Of a stretch of DNA of 64,000 bases, positions 1 to 6,726 are shown piece after piece. The stretch spans positions 232,254 to 296,253 of the forward strand of contig JADFAD010000009.1 of NCBI GenBank assembly GCA_015665455.1. The letters are read 5' to 3'. The position numbers and the translations under genes are program-made. The DNA comes from Oceanospirillaceae bacterium (lineage in GTDB: Bacteria > Pseudomonadota > Gammaproteobacteria > Pseudomonadales > Litoribrevibacteraceae). Position 1 is the first letter of the stretch. Each line of letters starts with the position of its first letter. Under the pieces are notes generated by a model. It ran no database searches and was not told where the DNA came from. It saw nothing but the letters and a program-made list of their open reading frames with translations.

Positions 1-180
1 TTTGGTGAAATAACAACGGACAGCTATTCAACTCTAGATTCGATTTCTACCGTACCGACTCAACCAAAGTTTGGACACCAGAATGTTCCAACTACAGAAG
101 TAATTATTAATAAAGCGTATCAGCTTGAAGCCTCTACTGAAGAAGCAAATGCAGCGAGCCAAACACCGACAAACTCATAA
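1..180 (+). CDS. C-terminal end of an unidentified protein (partial)
   Basis: Frame 1 is open from the first base to a TAA at 178-180 and gives 59 residues ending in ...NAASQTPTNS. The segment is rich in Ser, Thr, Gln and Asn and contains no motif I recognise; such composition is typical of a flexible C-terminal tail. It is followed at once by a strong hairpin, which supports this being a real gene end. The start lies outside the window, so no function can be given. Confidence 0.55.
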   Translation, partial: FGEITTDSYSTLDSISTVPTQPKFGHQNVPTTEVIINKAYQLEASTEEANAASQTPTNS

Positions 181-190
181 AAGATTATTT

Positions 191-219
191 AAGTAGAGCC
201 ATACTTCATGGCTCTACTT
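191..219 (+). terminator. hairpin after the partial first CDS
   Basis: Arms AAGTAGAGCCAT (191-202) and ATGGCTCTACTT (208-219) pair perfectly over 12 bp around a 5-nt loop, 10 bp after the stop codon of the first CDS. The arm itself ends in only a short T stretch, so this is a probable intrinsic terminator rather than a textbook one. Confidence 0.6.
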
Positions 220-345
220 CATGTTATCGACAACCCCCATAAGTTCACGCATCGATATAAAAATATCCAACATTCTTTCCCTCTCAACTTAATCTCCTCG
301 TATTATCACGTCGATTAATACGCCGCTATCAGGAAAGCAATCATC

Positions 346-2358
346 ATGAAACACGCAAACTTAGAATGGGATGAATCAGGTACACCTTGCTCCCTTCAAT
401 TCGATGATTACTATTTTTCTACTGATGGCGGCTTGGATGAAACTCGATATATATTTCTAGAACATAATAATCTCGAAGATCGGTTTCGTAGCCTTGCCCA
501 ACAAACAACACCAAAAACGTTTGTCATTGCTGAAACGGGCTTTGGAACAGGTCTAAATCTCCTGGCTGTTTGTCAGCTATGGGATAAATATTTATCGGAG
601 AGCAACCACACACTCGAATTCATTAGCACCGAAAAGTTCCCGCTCACCCACAAGGACATGACAAGAGCACTGACTACTTGGCCAGAACTGAAACCTTGGG
701 CGGACGCTCTCACCGAAAACTACCCAAAAATGTGTACAGGCTTTCAAAAAGTTATTATCAGTGATCAGATATCCGTCATTCTGGCATTTGGTGATGCCTC
801 TGCATCTTTTTCTAAAATGGTTGCGGACGTCGATGCTTGGTTTTTGGACGGCTTTTCTCCGTCAAAGAACCCTGAAATATGGACATCTGAGTTATTTGCT
901 CAAATTCAGCGCCTAAGTCATAAAGAAACGACTTACGCTACCTTTACAGCAGCACGAGTCGTCAGAGACCTACTGTCTGGAAACGGCTTTAGTGTTACTA
1001 AAGATAAGGGCTTTGGTGTAAAACGAGAAATGGTTTATGGCTCTTTTATCAAAGAGCAGCCCTTTGATTCACAACAAGAAAAAGCCAATTCAAAACCTTG
1101 GTTCAAATCCAGAGCTGATATCAAATACGCGACCAATAAAGAAAAAACAGCAATCATCATTGGCGCTGGTTTGGCAGGCGCGCACACAGCGTCTTCTCTA
1201 GCTAAAACAGGTTGGAGAGTAACTGTTTTGGATAAAGCAGATCAAATTGCATCAGGGGCCTCTGGCAACTACCAAGGCGTCATCTACACAAAGCCTGCAA
1301 GTAAAGAAACAAAAGAAGACGGCTTCTACCTATCCGCATTCCAATACGCCGTTCAGCATTTCAAATGCAACTTCAAGCCACTGACCGATAAAAACGCCAC
1401 CCTTTGGAAACAAACAGGCTTACTTCAATTAGCACAAACAGCAGACGACGAAGCGCGACTACAAAGTGTCATAACAAGCAGTGAAGGCAGCGACTTGATG
1501 TCTTGGCAAACACCCGAGCAAGCAAGCACTATTTCGGGCATACCTTTGGACTGCCCAGCTCTATTTTACCCTGATTCAGGGTGGGTAAACCCTGTTGAAG
1601 CATGTCGTACGCTACTTCAACATGAAAACATCCAAGTAATTTGCCATCAAGAAGCCATAAACATTGAACAAGCATTAGATGATTGGATCGTTACAACTAA
1701 AGACAACACATTCAAAGCGAACATTGTTGTTTTAGCTGCGGCCTGGGAAAGTGATCGCTTTGAGCAGACAAATCATCTAAACCTAACGCCCATCCGAGGC
1801 CAAGTCAGCAGACTAGCGCTTAATGAAGCCAAACCTACAGCCACTCCAAAGGTGGTCATTTGCTCTGATGCCTATGTTACCCCCATTGACTCAAATCACT
1901 TGAACTTCGGTGCAACCTTTGACTTAAAAGATACGGACACCCAATACAGGCTAGAAGACGTCGAAAAAAACGTTAATAAGCTCAAAAAAATAAGCCGCGA
2001 GTTTGATTCCCTCAATCAAATAGAACTAAACCAATATGAAGGTCGAGCGGCCGTCCGTTGCATTACTAATGATCGACTGCCCGTTGTTGGCCAAATCAAC
2101 AATCACACAGCGATGTTGAATCAATACGGAAAACTAAGAAAAGATAAAAACTGGAAATATGAAGAACTTGGAAATTACCATTCAGGTTTATATTCAAACC
2201 TAGGACACGGCTCAAAAGGGCTTACTACCATCCCTATTTGCACAGAGCTTCTCTGTGCAATGATTAATGAAACGCCTCTGCCCTTACCACAAGCTCTGAT
2301 TGACTCGCTAAGCCCAACACGATTCACAATCAAAGGGCTGATTCGAAATAAGTTTTAA
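346..2358 (+). CDS. mnmC: bifunctional tRNA (mnm5s2U34) biosynthesis protein MnmC
   Basis: MnmC completes the 5-methylaminomethyl modification of wobble uridine 34 in several tRNAs. The FAD-dependent C-terminal half removes the carboxymethyl group from cmnm5(s2)U, and the N-terminal SAM-dependent half then methylates the product. The 670 residues match the roughly 670 of the Escherichia coli enzyme. An N-terminal Rossmann methyltransferase is visible (AETGFGTGLNLL near residue 62, WFLDGFSPSKNPE near 165). The FAD-binding GAGLAGAH motif lies near residue 272, with a typical DAO-family end (NLGHGSKGL). The ATG at 346 follows AGGAAAG at good spacing. It stands alone between the upstream hairpin and the convergent yciH. 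The family assignment is secure; activity is inferred. Confidence 0.95.
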   Translation: MKHANLEWDESGTPCSLQFDDYYFSTDGGLDETRYIFLEHNNLEDRFRSLAQQTTPKTFVIAETGFGTGLNLLAVCQLWDKYLSESNHTLEFISTEKFPLTHKDMTRALTTWPELKPWADALTENYPKMCTGFQKVIISDQISVILAFGDASASFSKMVADVDAWFLDGFSPSKNPEIWTSELFAQIQRLSHKETTYATFTAARVVRDLLSGNGFSVTKDKGFGVKREMVYGSFIKEQPFDSQQEKANSKPWFKSRADIKYATNKEKTAIIIGAGLAGAHTASSLAKTGWRVTVLDKADQIASGASGNYQGVIYTKPASKETKEDGFYLSAFQYAVQHFKCNFKPLTDKNATLWKQTGLLQLAQTADDEARLQSVITSSEGSDLMSWQTPEQASTISGIPLDCPALFYPDSGWVNPVEACRTLLQHENIQVICHQEAINIEQALDDWIVTTKDNTFKANIVVLAAAWESDRFEQTNHLNLTPIRGQVSRLALNEAKPTATPKVVICSDAYVTPIDSNHLNFGATFDLKDTDTQYRLEDVEKNVNKLKKISREFDSLNQIELNQYEGRAAVRCITNDRLPVVGQINNHTAMLNQYGKLRKDKNWKYEELGNYHSGLYSNLGHGSKGLTTIPICTELLCAMINETPLPLPQALIDSLSPTRFTIKGLIRNKF

Positions 2359-2491
2359 TAGTCAGCTTAGTGCGTCGGTCATTCATCCTGACTGACGCAA
2401 TCCATGCTTAAGTTCAAATGCACTTTCAAGCTCAGATACATTTTTAAGCCCTGATACACCTACGAAGCTTCACCGAATAAACAGCTTAGGA

Positions 2492-2851
2492 TTACCCTCC
2501 AGACTTTTTAACCTGGAACCCCTTAGCTTTTAACAGCTCAACCAAAAGATCACGCTGATCACCTTGTATCTCCACAACTCGATCTTTGAGTGCTCCGCCT
2601 GTTCCACACTTTTGCTTAAGCTCTTTTGCAAGTTTCTTAAGCTCGGATAACTCCAAAGGAATGCCAGTAATTAAAGTCACGCCTTTTCCTTTCCGGCCTT
2701 TCGTCTCCTTGCTCACTCGAACAATTCCATCCCCTTCAGGAATCCCCGTATCGTCTTTACAAATACATTGATCAACAGGTTGATCACACTCAGGACACGC
2801 CCGACCAAATTCAGTAGAAAACACCAGTTTTGTATTTTTCTGTCTTGCCAT
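2492..2851 (-). CDS. yciH: SUI1/eIF1-family translation factor YciH
   Basis: This is a 119-residue protein of the bacterial SUI1 (eIF1-like) family, thought to act on the small ribosomal subunit during initiation or under stress. The N-terminal half carries a CPECDQPVDQCIC cysteine cluster. The C-terminal half has the family core (GRKGKGVTLITGIP, LKQKCGTGGALKD, VVEIQGDQRD, LLKAKGF). Its ATG overlaps the stop codon of the upstream mechanosensitive channel gene by one base (TAATG), so the two are translationally coupled. The function of bacterial YciH is less settled than the family assignment. Confidence 0.92.
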   Translation of the reverse strand: MARQKNTKLVFSTEFGRACPECDQPVDQCICKDDTGIPEGDGIVRVSKETKGRKGKGVTLITGIPLELSELKKLAKELKQKCGTGGALKDRVVEIQGDQRDLLVELLKAKGFQVKKSGG

Positions 2852-3930
2852 TATGAGTTCTCTTTTGCCTTCGCTTTTGCTAAATCAATAGAATGTTGAG
2901 TTGTTTCCACTTCAAGCTTTAGGGTATTAATTTGATTATCCAGCTTTTCAAGTTCGTCACCATCCGTCACTTTAACTTTTAAACTTTCAAGGGACGAAAT
3001 TCTCTCTGTAACTTCTGTTCTGAGTTGGCGTAACCGTTCCAATTCAGTTAAACCTTCCGCTTTATCAAACATCATGGCTTCCGGTGTGGCCGATAAATCA
3101 TTTTTTGATTCTGATTTGACCTTTCTTCTCGGCATCACCTTTTCTGTGGGATCGAGAGGTCTTTGATTCATAAACCCAGGTGAAACAATCTCTACTCCCG
3201 CCCCATGCAGAGTAGAAATAACGTTCTTTCTTAATAAGGAGCGTACAGTAACCAACTGGCCTACATCGGTAAGGAAACCTGCAACTCGATAACTGATTGA
3301 AAAGTCGCCCAATGACGTGACTAACACAAAAGGATCCGTCAAACCTGTTTCCGTCGCGGCCTGCTGTAAAAGCTCTTCAACCTTGTTTACAGGAAGATCG
3401 TACCCTAAGGAGAGATCAACAGTAATAATGGTTCCAGAACTGTGCACCACAGTTACAGAGTTGGTTACCAAATATAAGTTAGGAAACGTTGTTAAGTCTC
3501 TATCCTCCGTTTGGATTTCTGTATGGAATAATCCTCGCTCTGTCACTCGACCAAAACTGTCACCAATGCGTATAAAATCCCCCGGCTTATAACTGTTAAT
3601 CAACCGAAGTAATAAACCAGACATAGCATTTGCAACAAAAGTTGTGGAAGAGAGAGCAATCACACCGGTAAAGACAACACCCAGTAAACTGAGCACCTGC
3701 CCTCGAGTGGAATCAGACATAGGCAACAAAAGTACGATGGTGAGGAAACCACATATACTTAGGCACAACATCAGTAGCTGGCGAGGGAGTTTAGCTTCAG
3801 CCCCAAGCTTTAAACGTCGCCCTAAGAAAAACCAGTTAGCAAACGACAAACTTAGAAAGATAACGGCCATAGCAAATAAGACCGGTAAAAATTCTTTAGC
3901 CGCTACCAAGTAATTTGAGAGAATATCCAT
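2851..3930 (-). CDS. MscS-family small-conductance mechanosensitive channel
   Basis: This 359-residue inner-membrane protein has about three N-terminal hydrophobic segments (residues ~12-32, ~50-67, ~77-100). The last runs into a pore-lining and beta-domain region with the MscS signature (SYKPGDFIRIGDSFGRVTERG, near residue 113). Channels of this family open on membrane tension and release solutes during osmotic downshock. The last ~75 residues (TELERLRQLRTEVTERISSLESL and on) form a charged heptad-rich segment, predicted coiled coil, which is longer than in E. coli MscS. It is upstream of and overlaps yciH, and lies 17 bp downstream of ybaK on the same strand, suggesting a three-gene unit. 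Confidence 0.85.
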   Translation of the reverse strand: MDILSNYLVAAKEFLPVLFAMAVIFLSLSFANWFFLGRRLKLGAEAKLPRQLLMLCLSICGFLTIVLLLPMSDSTRGQVLSLLGVVFTGVIALSSTTFVANAMSGLLLRLINSYKPGDFIRIGDSFGRVTERGLFHTEIQTEDRDLTTFPNLYLVTNSVTVVHSSGTIITVDLSLGYDLPVNKVEELLQQAATETGLTDPFVLVTSLGDFSISYRVAGFLTDVGQLVTVRSLLRKNVISTLHGAGVEIVSPGFMNQRPLDPTEKVMPRRKVKSESKNDLSATPEAMMFDKAEGLTELERLRQLRTEVTERISSLESLKVKVTDGDELEKLDNQINTLKLEVETTQHSIDLAKAKAKENS

Positions 3931-3947
3931 TTAGTCTCACTTTTTTA

Positions 3948-4415
3948 TTATGCTTGAATGCTCGCAAACACGGCCCTTGTCAGTTTAGCTAGATCGGAAG
4001 GGCTCAATTCAATCTCCAAACCTCTACGACCGGCACTGACAAAGATGGTATCAAAACCACGAGCAGACTCATCAATAACCATTTTTAATCGTTTTTTCTG
4101 CCCCAAAGGACTGATACCACCTACAACATACCCCGTAGATCTCTCTGCCTCGGCAGGATCTAACATCACTGCTTTCTTGGCGTTTACCGTGGAAGCGCAA
4201 AGTTTTAAATTTAGTTTATGACTCACAGGTAATACAGCAACAACCAACTCCTGTTTATCCGTTTTAATTAACAACGTTTTAAAGACCCGATCTGAAGAGA
4301 TAGACAGTTTCTCTGCTGCTTCCATTCCATAGGAAACCGCCGCAGAGTCGTGAGCATATTGATGGGTTGTGAAATCAACTTTTGCTTTTTTAACAACATT
4401 AACTGCGGGTGTCAT
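3948..4415 (-). CDS. ybaK: Cys-tRNA(Pro)/Cys-tRNA(Cys) deacylase YbaK
   Basis: The protein has 155 residues and covers the whole YbaK/EbsC editing domain. Family features include the FKTLLIKTD segment, AVLPVSHKLNLKL, the VGGISPLGQKKRL motif and the C-terminal SAGRRGLEIELSPSDL. YbaK hydrolyses Cys-tRNA(Pro) made when prolyl-tRNA synthetase mischarges cysteine, and works in trans with the synthetase. It is the first gene of a leftward unit with mscS and yciH. Length and motif order match the family, so the assignment is firm. Confidence 0.93.
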   Translation of the reverse strand: MTPAVNVVKKAKVDFTTHQYAHDSAAVSYGMEAAEKLSISSDRVFKTLLIKTDKQELVVAVLPVSHKLNLKLCASTVNAKKAVMLDPAEAERSTGYVVGGISPLGQKKRLKMVIDESARGFDTIFVSAGRRGLEIELSPSDLAKLTRAVFASIQA

Positions 4416-4570
4416 TCTTAGCTTCTAAACTCAATTGCTCGAAGAAGTGACAGTATAACAGCCCTATTGATATTTACTTATGTCCTTTGATAAACAAAAT
4501 CTCGAATCATTTCCTCCCATTACATACAATAATCCAGCAACATTAATTTAATAGGTTTAGGACGTTAGTT

Positions 4571-4813
4571 ATGACACCTCCAATCCAACTGGAAGGCAAC
4601 CACAAGGTAGAACCTGGTCTATATCAGCATTATAAAGGCCCCCAATACCGAGTATTAGGTACAGCTCAACACAGCGAATCGGAAGAATGGCTTGTTATTT
4701 ATCAGGCACTCTATGGTGAACAAGGTTACTGGGTTAGGCCATTAAACATGTTTACTGAAAAAGTTTCCATTGAAGGCAAGTCAACACCTAGATTCCAGCG
4801 AATTGGTAATTGA
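4571..4813 (+). CDS. DUF1653-family small protein
   Basis: An 80-residue protein with the conserved pattern of DUF1653: PGLYQHYKGPQYRVLGTAQHSE near residue 16, the VIYQALYGEQGYWVRPLNMF core and a final PRFQRI. The family forms a small SH3-like fold and has no established role. It is divergent from ybaK and monocistronic; the next gene, alkB, begins 247 bp later with its own promoter region. Confidence 0.85.
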   Translation: MTPPIQLEGNHKVEPGLYQHYKGPQYRVLGTAQHSESEEWLVIYQALYGEQGYWVRPLNMFTEKVSIEGKSTPRFQRIGN

Positions 4814-5006
4814 CACCATATACCTTAGACACATGAAGTACACATCCATGAAGCATATTATGGGTGTGAGCTCCATTTCTACACTTCGTACATCACTTCA
4901 AATATTTCTTTCTATATTGAATTTAAGCCTTCATTTTAACAAAATTTGATTAAGCAACCATCAATACCTAACTATAGTTGGGTAGCATCCACCATTCATT
5001 CTGATA

Positions 5007-5021
5007 GATTGTCAGACAATC
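5007..5021. promoter_or_regulatory. candidate operator upstream of alkB
   Basis: GATTGTC-A-GACAATC is a perfect inverted repeat with 7-bp arms, 39 bp before the alkB ATG. A second small palindrome, AACTATAGTT, lies at 4970-4979 inside the same 247-bp promoter region. No regulator gene adjoins alkB, so the binding protein is unknown. The sequence is seen; the operator role is inferred. Confidence 0.45.
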
Positions 5022-5060
5022 CAACAGCGGATTAGCAAAAGAGCATATAGGAGAAATACA

Positions 5061-6266
5061 ATGTCTCAGACAATGACAGACTCAACAAAGATTGAGATCA
5101 GTGAAAAAGATCAGCGATGGGCAAAAATTAAAAAGTACTGGTACATGATAACCTTCATTGTACCTGCCGTGATGCTTGCTTCAGCTGGCTTAGCTGTCTA
5201 CACAGGAAATGGCGCTTGGTTTTGGTCATTAGTCACTGTGTTCTATTTAATCATCCCTATTGTAGATACCATTGTCGGTGAAGATCCATATAACCCGACC
5301 GAAGAAGAAGAAAAAGAACTCACTGAAAATGACGCTTACTACAAGCGAATTTTGTATGTGGCTACAGCAGGTCAATGGCTTGCGTTGATTGCAACCACCT
5401 ATGCTGTAACCCAATATCAATGGACTTGGTATGAGATTTTGGGCGCAATCCTGAGTATCGGCTCTCTGCATGCCGTAGGTCTAACAATGAGCCACGAACT
5501 TGGCCATAAAATTAAAGATCGAGGCCAAGTCATAGCGGCTCAAATTTGCTCTGCATGCTGTGGTTACGCGCACTTTAATATCGAGCACAATAAAGGCCAC
5601 CACAAAGACGTTGCGACACCTAATGATCCAGCATCATCACGCATGGGAGAGTCTCTGTATAAATTCGCACTTCGAGAGCTTCCTGGTGCTGCACACAGAG
5701 GCTGGGAATTAGAAGCTCAGAGATTAAAACGACTAGATAAATCATTTTTCTCTCCTAGTAATGAGCTCCTACAATCAATGTACGTCACCATCTTAGCTTA
5801 CGGTCTTATGACTGCGATCTTTGGCTTAATGGCGCTTCCATTCCTACTTGTGACCGCTATTTACGGAATGTTTCAACTTACTATGGCCAACTACATTGAA
5901 CATTACGGTTTGTTACGCCAAAAGCTAGAAAGCGGCCGTTTCGAACGCTGCCAACCAAAACACTCTTGGAACAACAATTTCAAAGCAACTAACCTCCTGA
6001 CGCTGCACCTTCAGCGCCATTCGGATCACCATGCACACCCAACACGCTCCTATCAAGTTCTGCGAGACTACCCTGAAGCACCTCAGCTACCCCATGGGTA
6101 CCCTGCAATGATGGCTCTGGCAATGGTTCCACCAGCATGGCGCTATGTAATGGATCACAGAGTTGTTGAATGGGCCGAAGGCGATATGTCTAAAGTTAAT
6201 ATCGACCCCGCCCATGTCGATAAAATGTTTGCTCGTTACCATCAACCTGAAGCAAGTGCAGCGTAA
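5061..6266 (+). CDS. alkB: alkane 1-monooxygenase (AlkB)
   Basis: AlkB is an integral-membrane di-iron enzyme that hydroxylates medium-chain n-alkanes to 1-alkanols using electrons from rubredoxin. The 401 residues match the family. All histidine boxes are present: HELGHK (near residue 148), EHNKGHHKDVATPNDP (near 174) and LQRHSDHHAHP (near 317). The AlkB-specific NYIEHYGL motif is near residue 277. Several hydrophobic segments fit the six-helix topology. The start follows a strong ATAGGAGA ribosome-binding site. Two rubredoxin genes follow within 28 and 213 bp of the stop, which supports an alkane-oxidation operon. No alkS-type regulator or rubredoxin reductase is visible in the window. Confidence 0.96.
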   Translation: MSQTMTDSTKIEISEKDQRWAKIKKYWYMITFIVPAVMLASAGLAVYTGNGAWFWSLVTVFYLIIPIVDTIVGEDPYNPTEEEEKELTENDAYYKRILYVATAGQWLALIATTYAVTQYQWTWYEILGAILSIGSLHAVGLTMSHELGHKIKDRGQVIAAQICSACCGYAHFNIEHNKGHHKDVATPNDPASSRMGESLYKFALRELPGAAHRGWELEAQRLKRLDKSFFSPSNELLQSMYVTILAYGLMTAIFGLMALPFLLVTAIYGMFQLTMANYIEHYGLLRQKLESGRFERCQPKHSWNNNFKATNLLTLHLQRHSDHHAHPTRSYQVLRDYPEAPQLPHGYPAMMALAMVPPAWRYVMDHRVVEWAEGDMSKVNIDPAHVDKMFARYHQPEASAA

Positions 6267-6293
6267 CCCTTTCTATGAAACCAGGAGTAGAAG

Positions 6294-6464
6294 ATGTCTA
6301 AATATAAATGCCCTGATTGCGACTATGTGTACGATGAAAGAGAAGGTTGCGAGCATGAAGGCTACCCAGCAGGAACTCGATGGGAAAACATACCAGACAG
6401 TTTCCCTTGCCCCGATTGCTTTGTTCGAGAGAAACCCGATTTCGAGCCTCTTGATGAAAAATAG
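6294..6464 (+). CDS. rubredoxin (AlkG1-like subtype)
   Basis: A 56-residue rubredoxin with two CPDC iron-binding motifs and the usual hydrophobic core (YPAGTRWENIPDSFPCPDC). The second motif is followed by FVREKPDFE, an arrangement with an extra basic residue that is described for AlkG1-type rubredoxins. Those often cannot replace the electron-donating AlkG2 type. The ATG follows AGGAGTAGAAG. The gene lies 27 bp after alkB and 14 bp before the second rubredoxin. The subtype is my reading of the motif. Confidence 0.9.
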   Translation: MSKYKCPDCDYVYDEREGCEHEGYPAGTRWENIPDSFPCPDCFVREKPDFEPLDEK

Positions 6465-6478
6465 ATAAAGGTATCAGA

Positions 6479-6646
6479 ATGAGCTTTAAAAAATACAACT
6501 GCATAACCTGTGATTTAATTTATGATGAAGAACTAGGATGGCCTGATGAAGGCTTCCCACCCGGCACAAAATGGGAAGATGTTCCAGATGACTGGACTTG
6601 TCCAGACTGTTCCGCATCGAAAGATGACTTCTATCTTGATGAATAA
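6479..6646 (+). CDS. rubA: rubredoxin (AlkG2-like subtype), probable AlkB electron donor
   Basis: A 55-residue rubredoxin with iron ligands in CITC and CPDC and a typical core (FPPGTKWEDVPDDWTCPDC). The residues after the second motif, SASKDDF, follow the AlkG2-type pattern, which is the type that passes electrons from rubredoxin reductase to AlkB. The start is preceded by AAAGGTATCAG. It is the third gene of the alkB cluster; the reductase must be encoded elsewhere. Confidence 0.92.
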   Translation: MSFKKYNCITCDLIYDEELGWPDEGFPPGTKWEDVPDDWTCPDCSASKDDFYLDE

Positions 6647-6664
6647 TTAAGTAAGTCACCTTTC

Positions 6665-6726
6665 CTAAACGAGCCTTTTGGTTTAGTGTCATTAGTAAGT
6701 CTAATGAAGGGAATCAAAGGCTCGTT
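6665..6726 (+). promoter_or_regulatory. leader with mutually exclusive hairpins over the HD-GYP ribosome-binding site
   Basis: AACGAGCCTTT (6668-6678) pairs perfectly with AAAGGCTCGTT (6716-6726), whose AAAGG (6716-6720) is the likely Shine-Dalgarno of the ATG at 6727. Inside lies a 6-bp hairpin (CATTAG 6690-6695 with CTAATG 6701-6706). An alternative hairpin, CTAAAC (6665-6670) with GTTTAG (6681-6686), uses part of the same left arm and would free the ribosome-binding site. There is no T-run after the hairpin, so translational control is more likely than termination. Pairings are seen; the switch is inferred. Confidence 0.5.

Noticed and set aside
6163..6468. 101-codon plus-strand frame across the end of alkB and the first rubredoxin
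   Set aside because: It is out of frame with both; alkB and the rubredoxin fully explain the region with good motifs and ribosome-binding sites.
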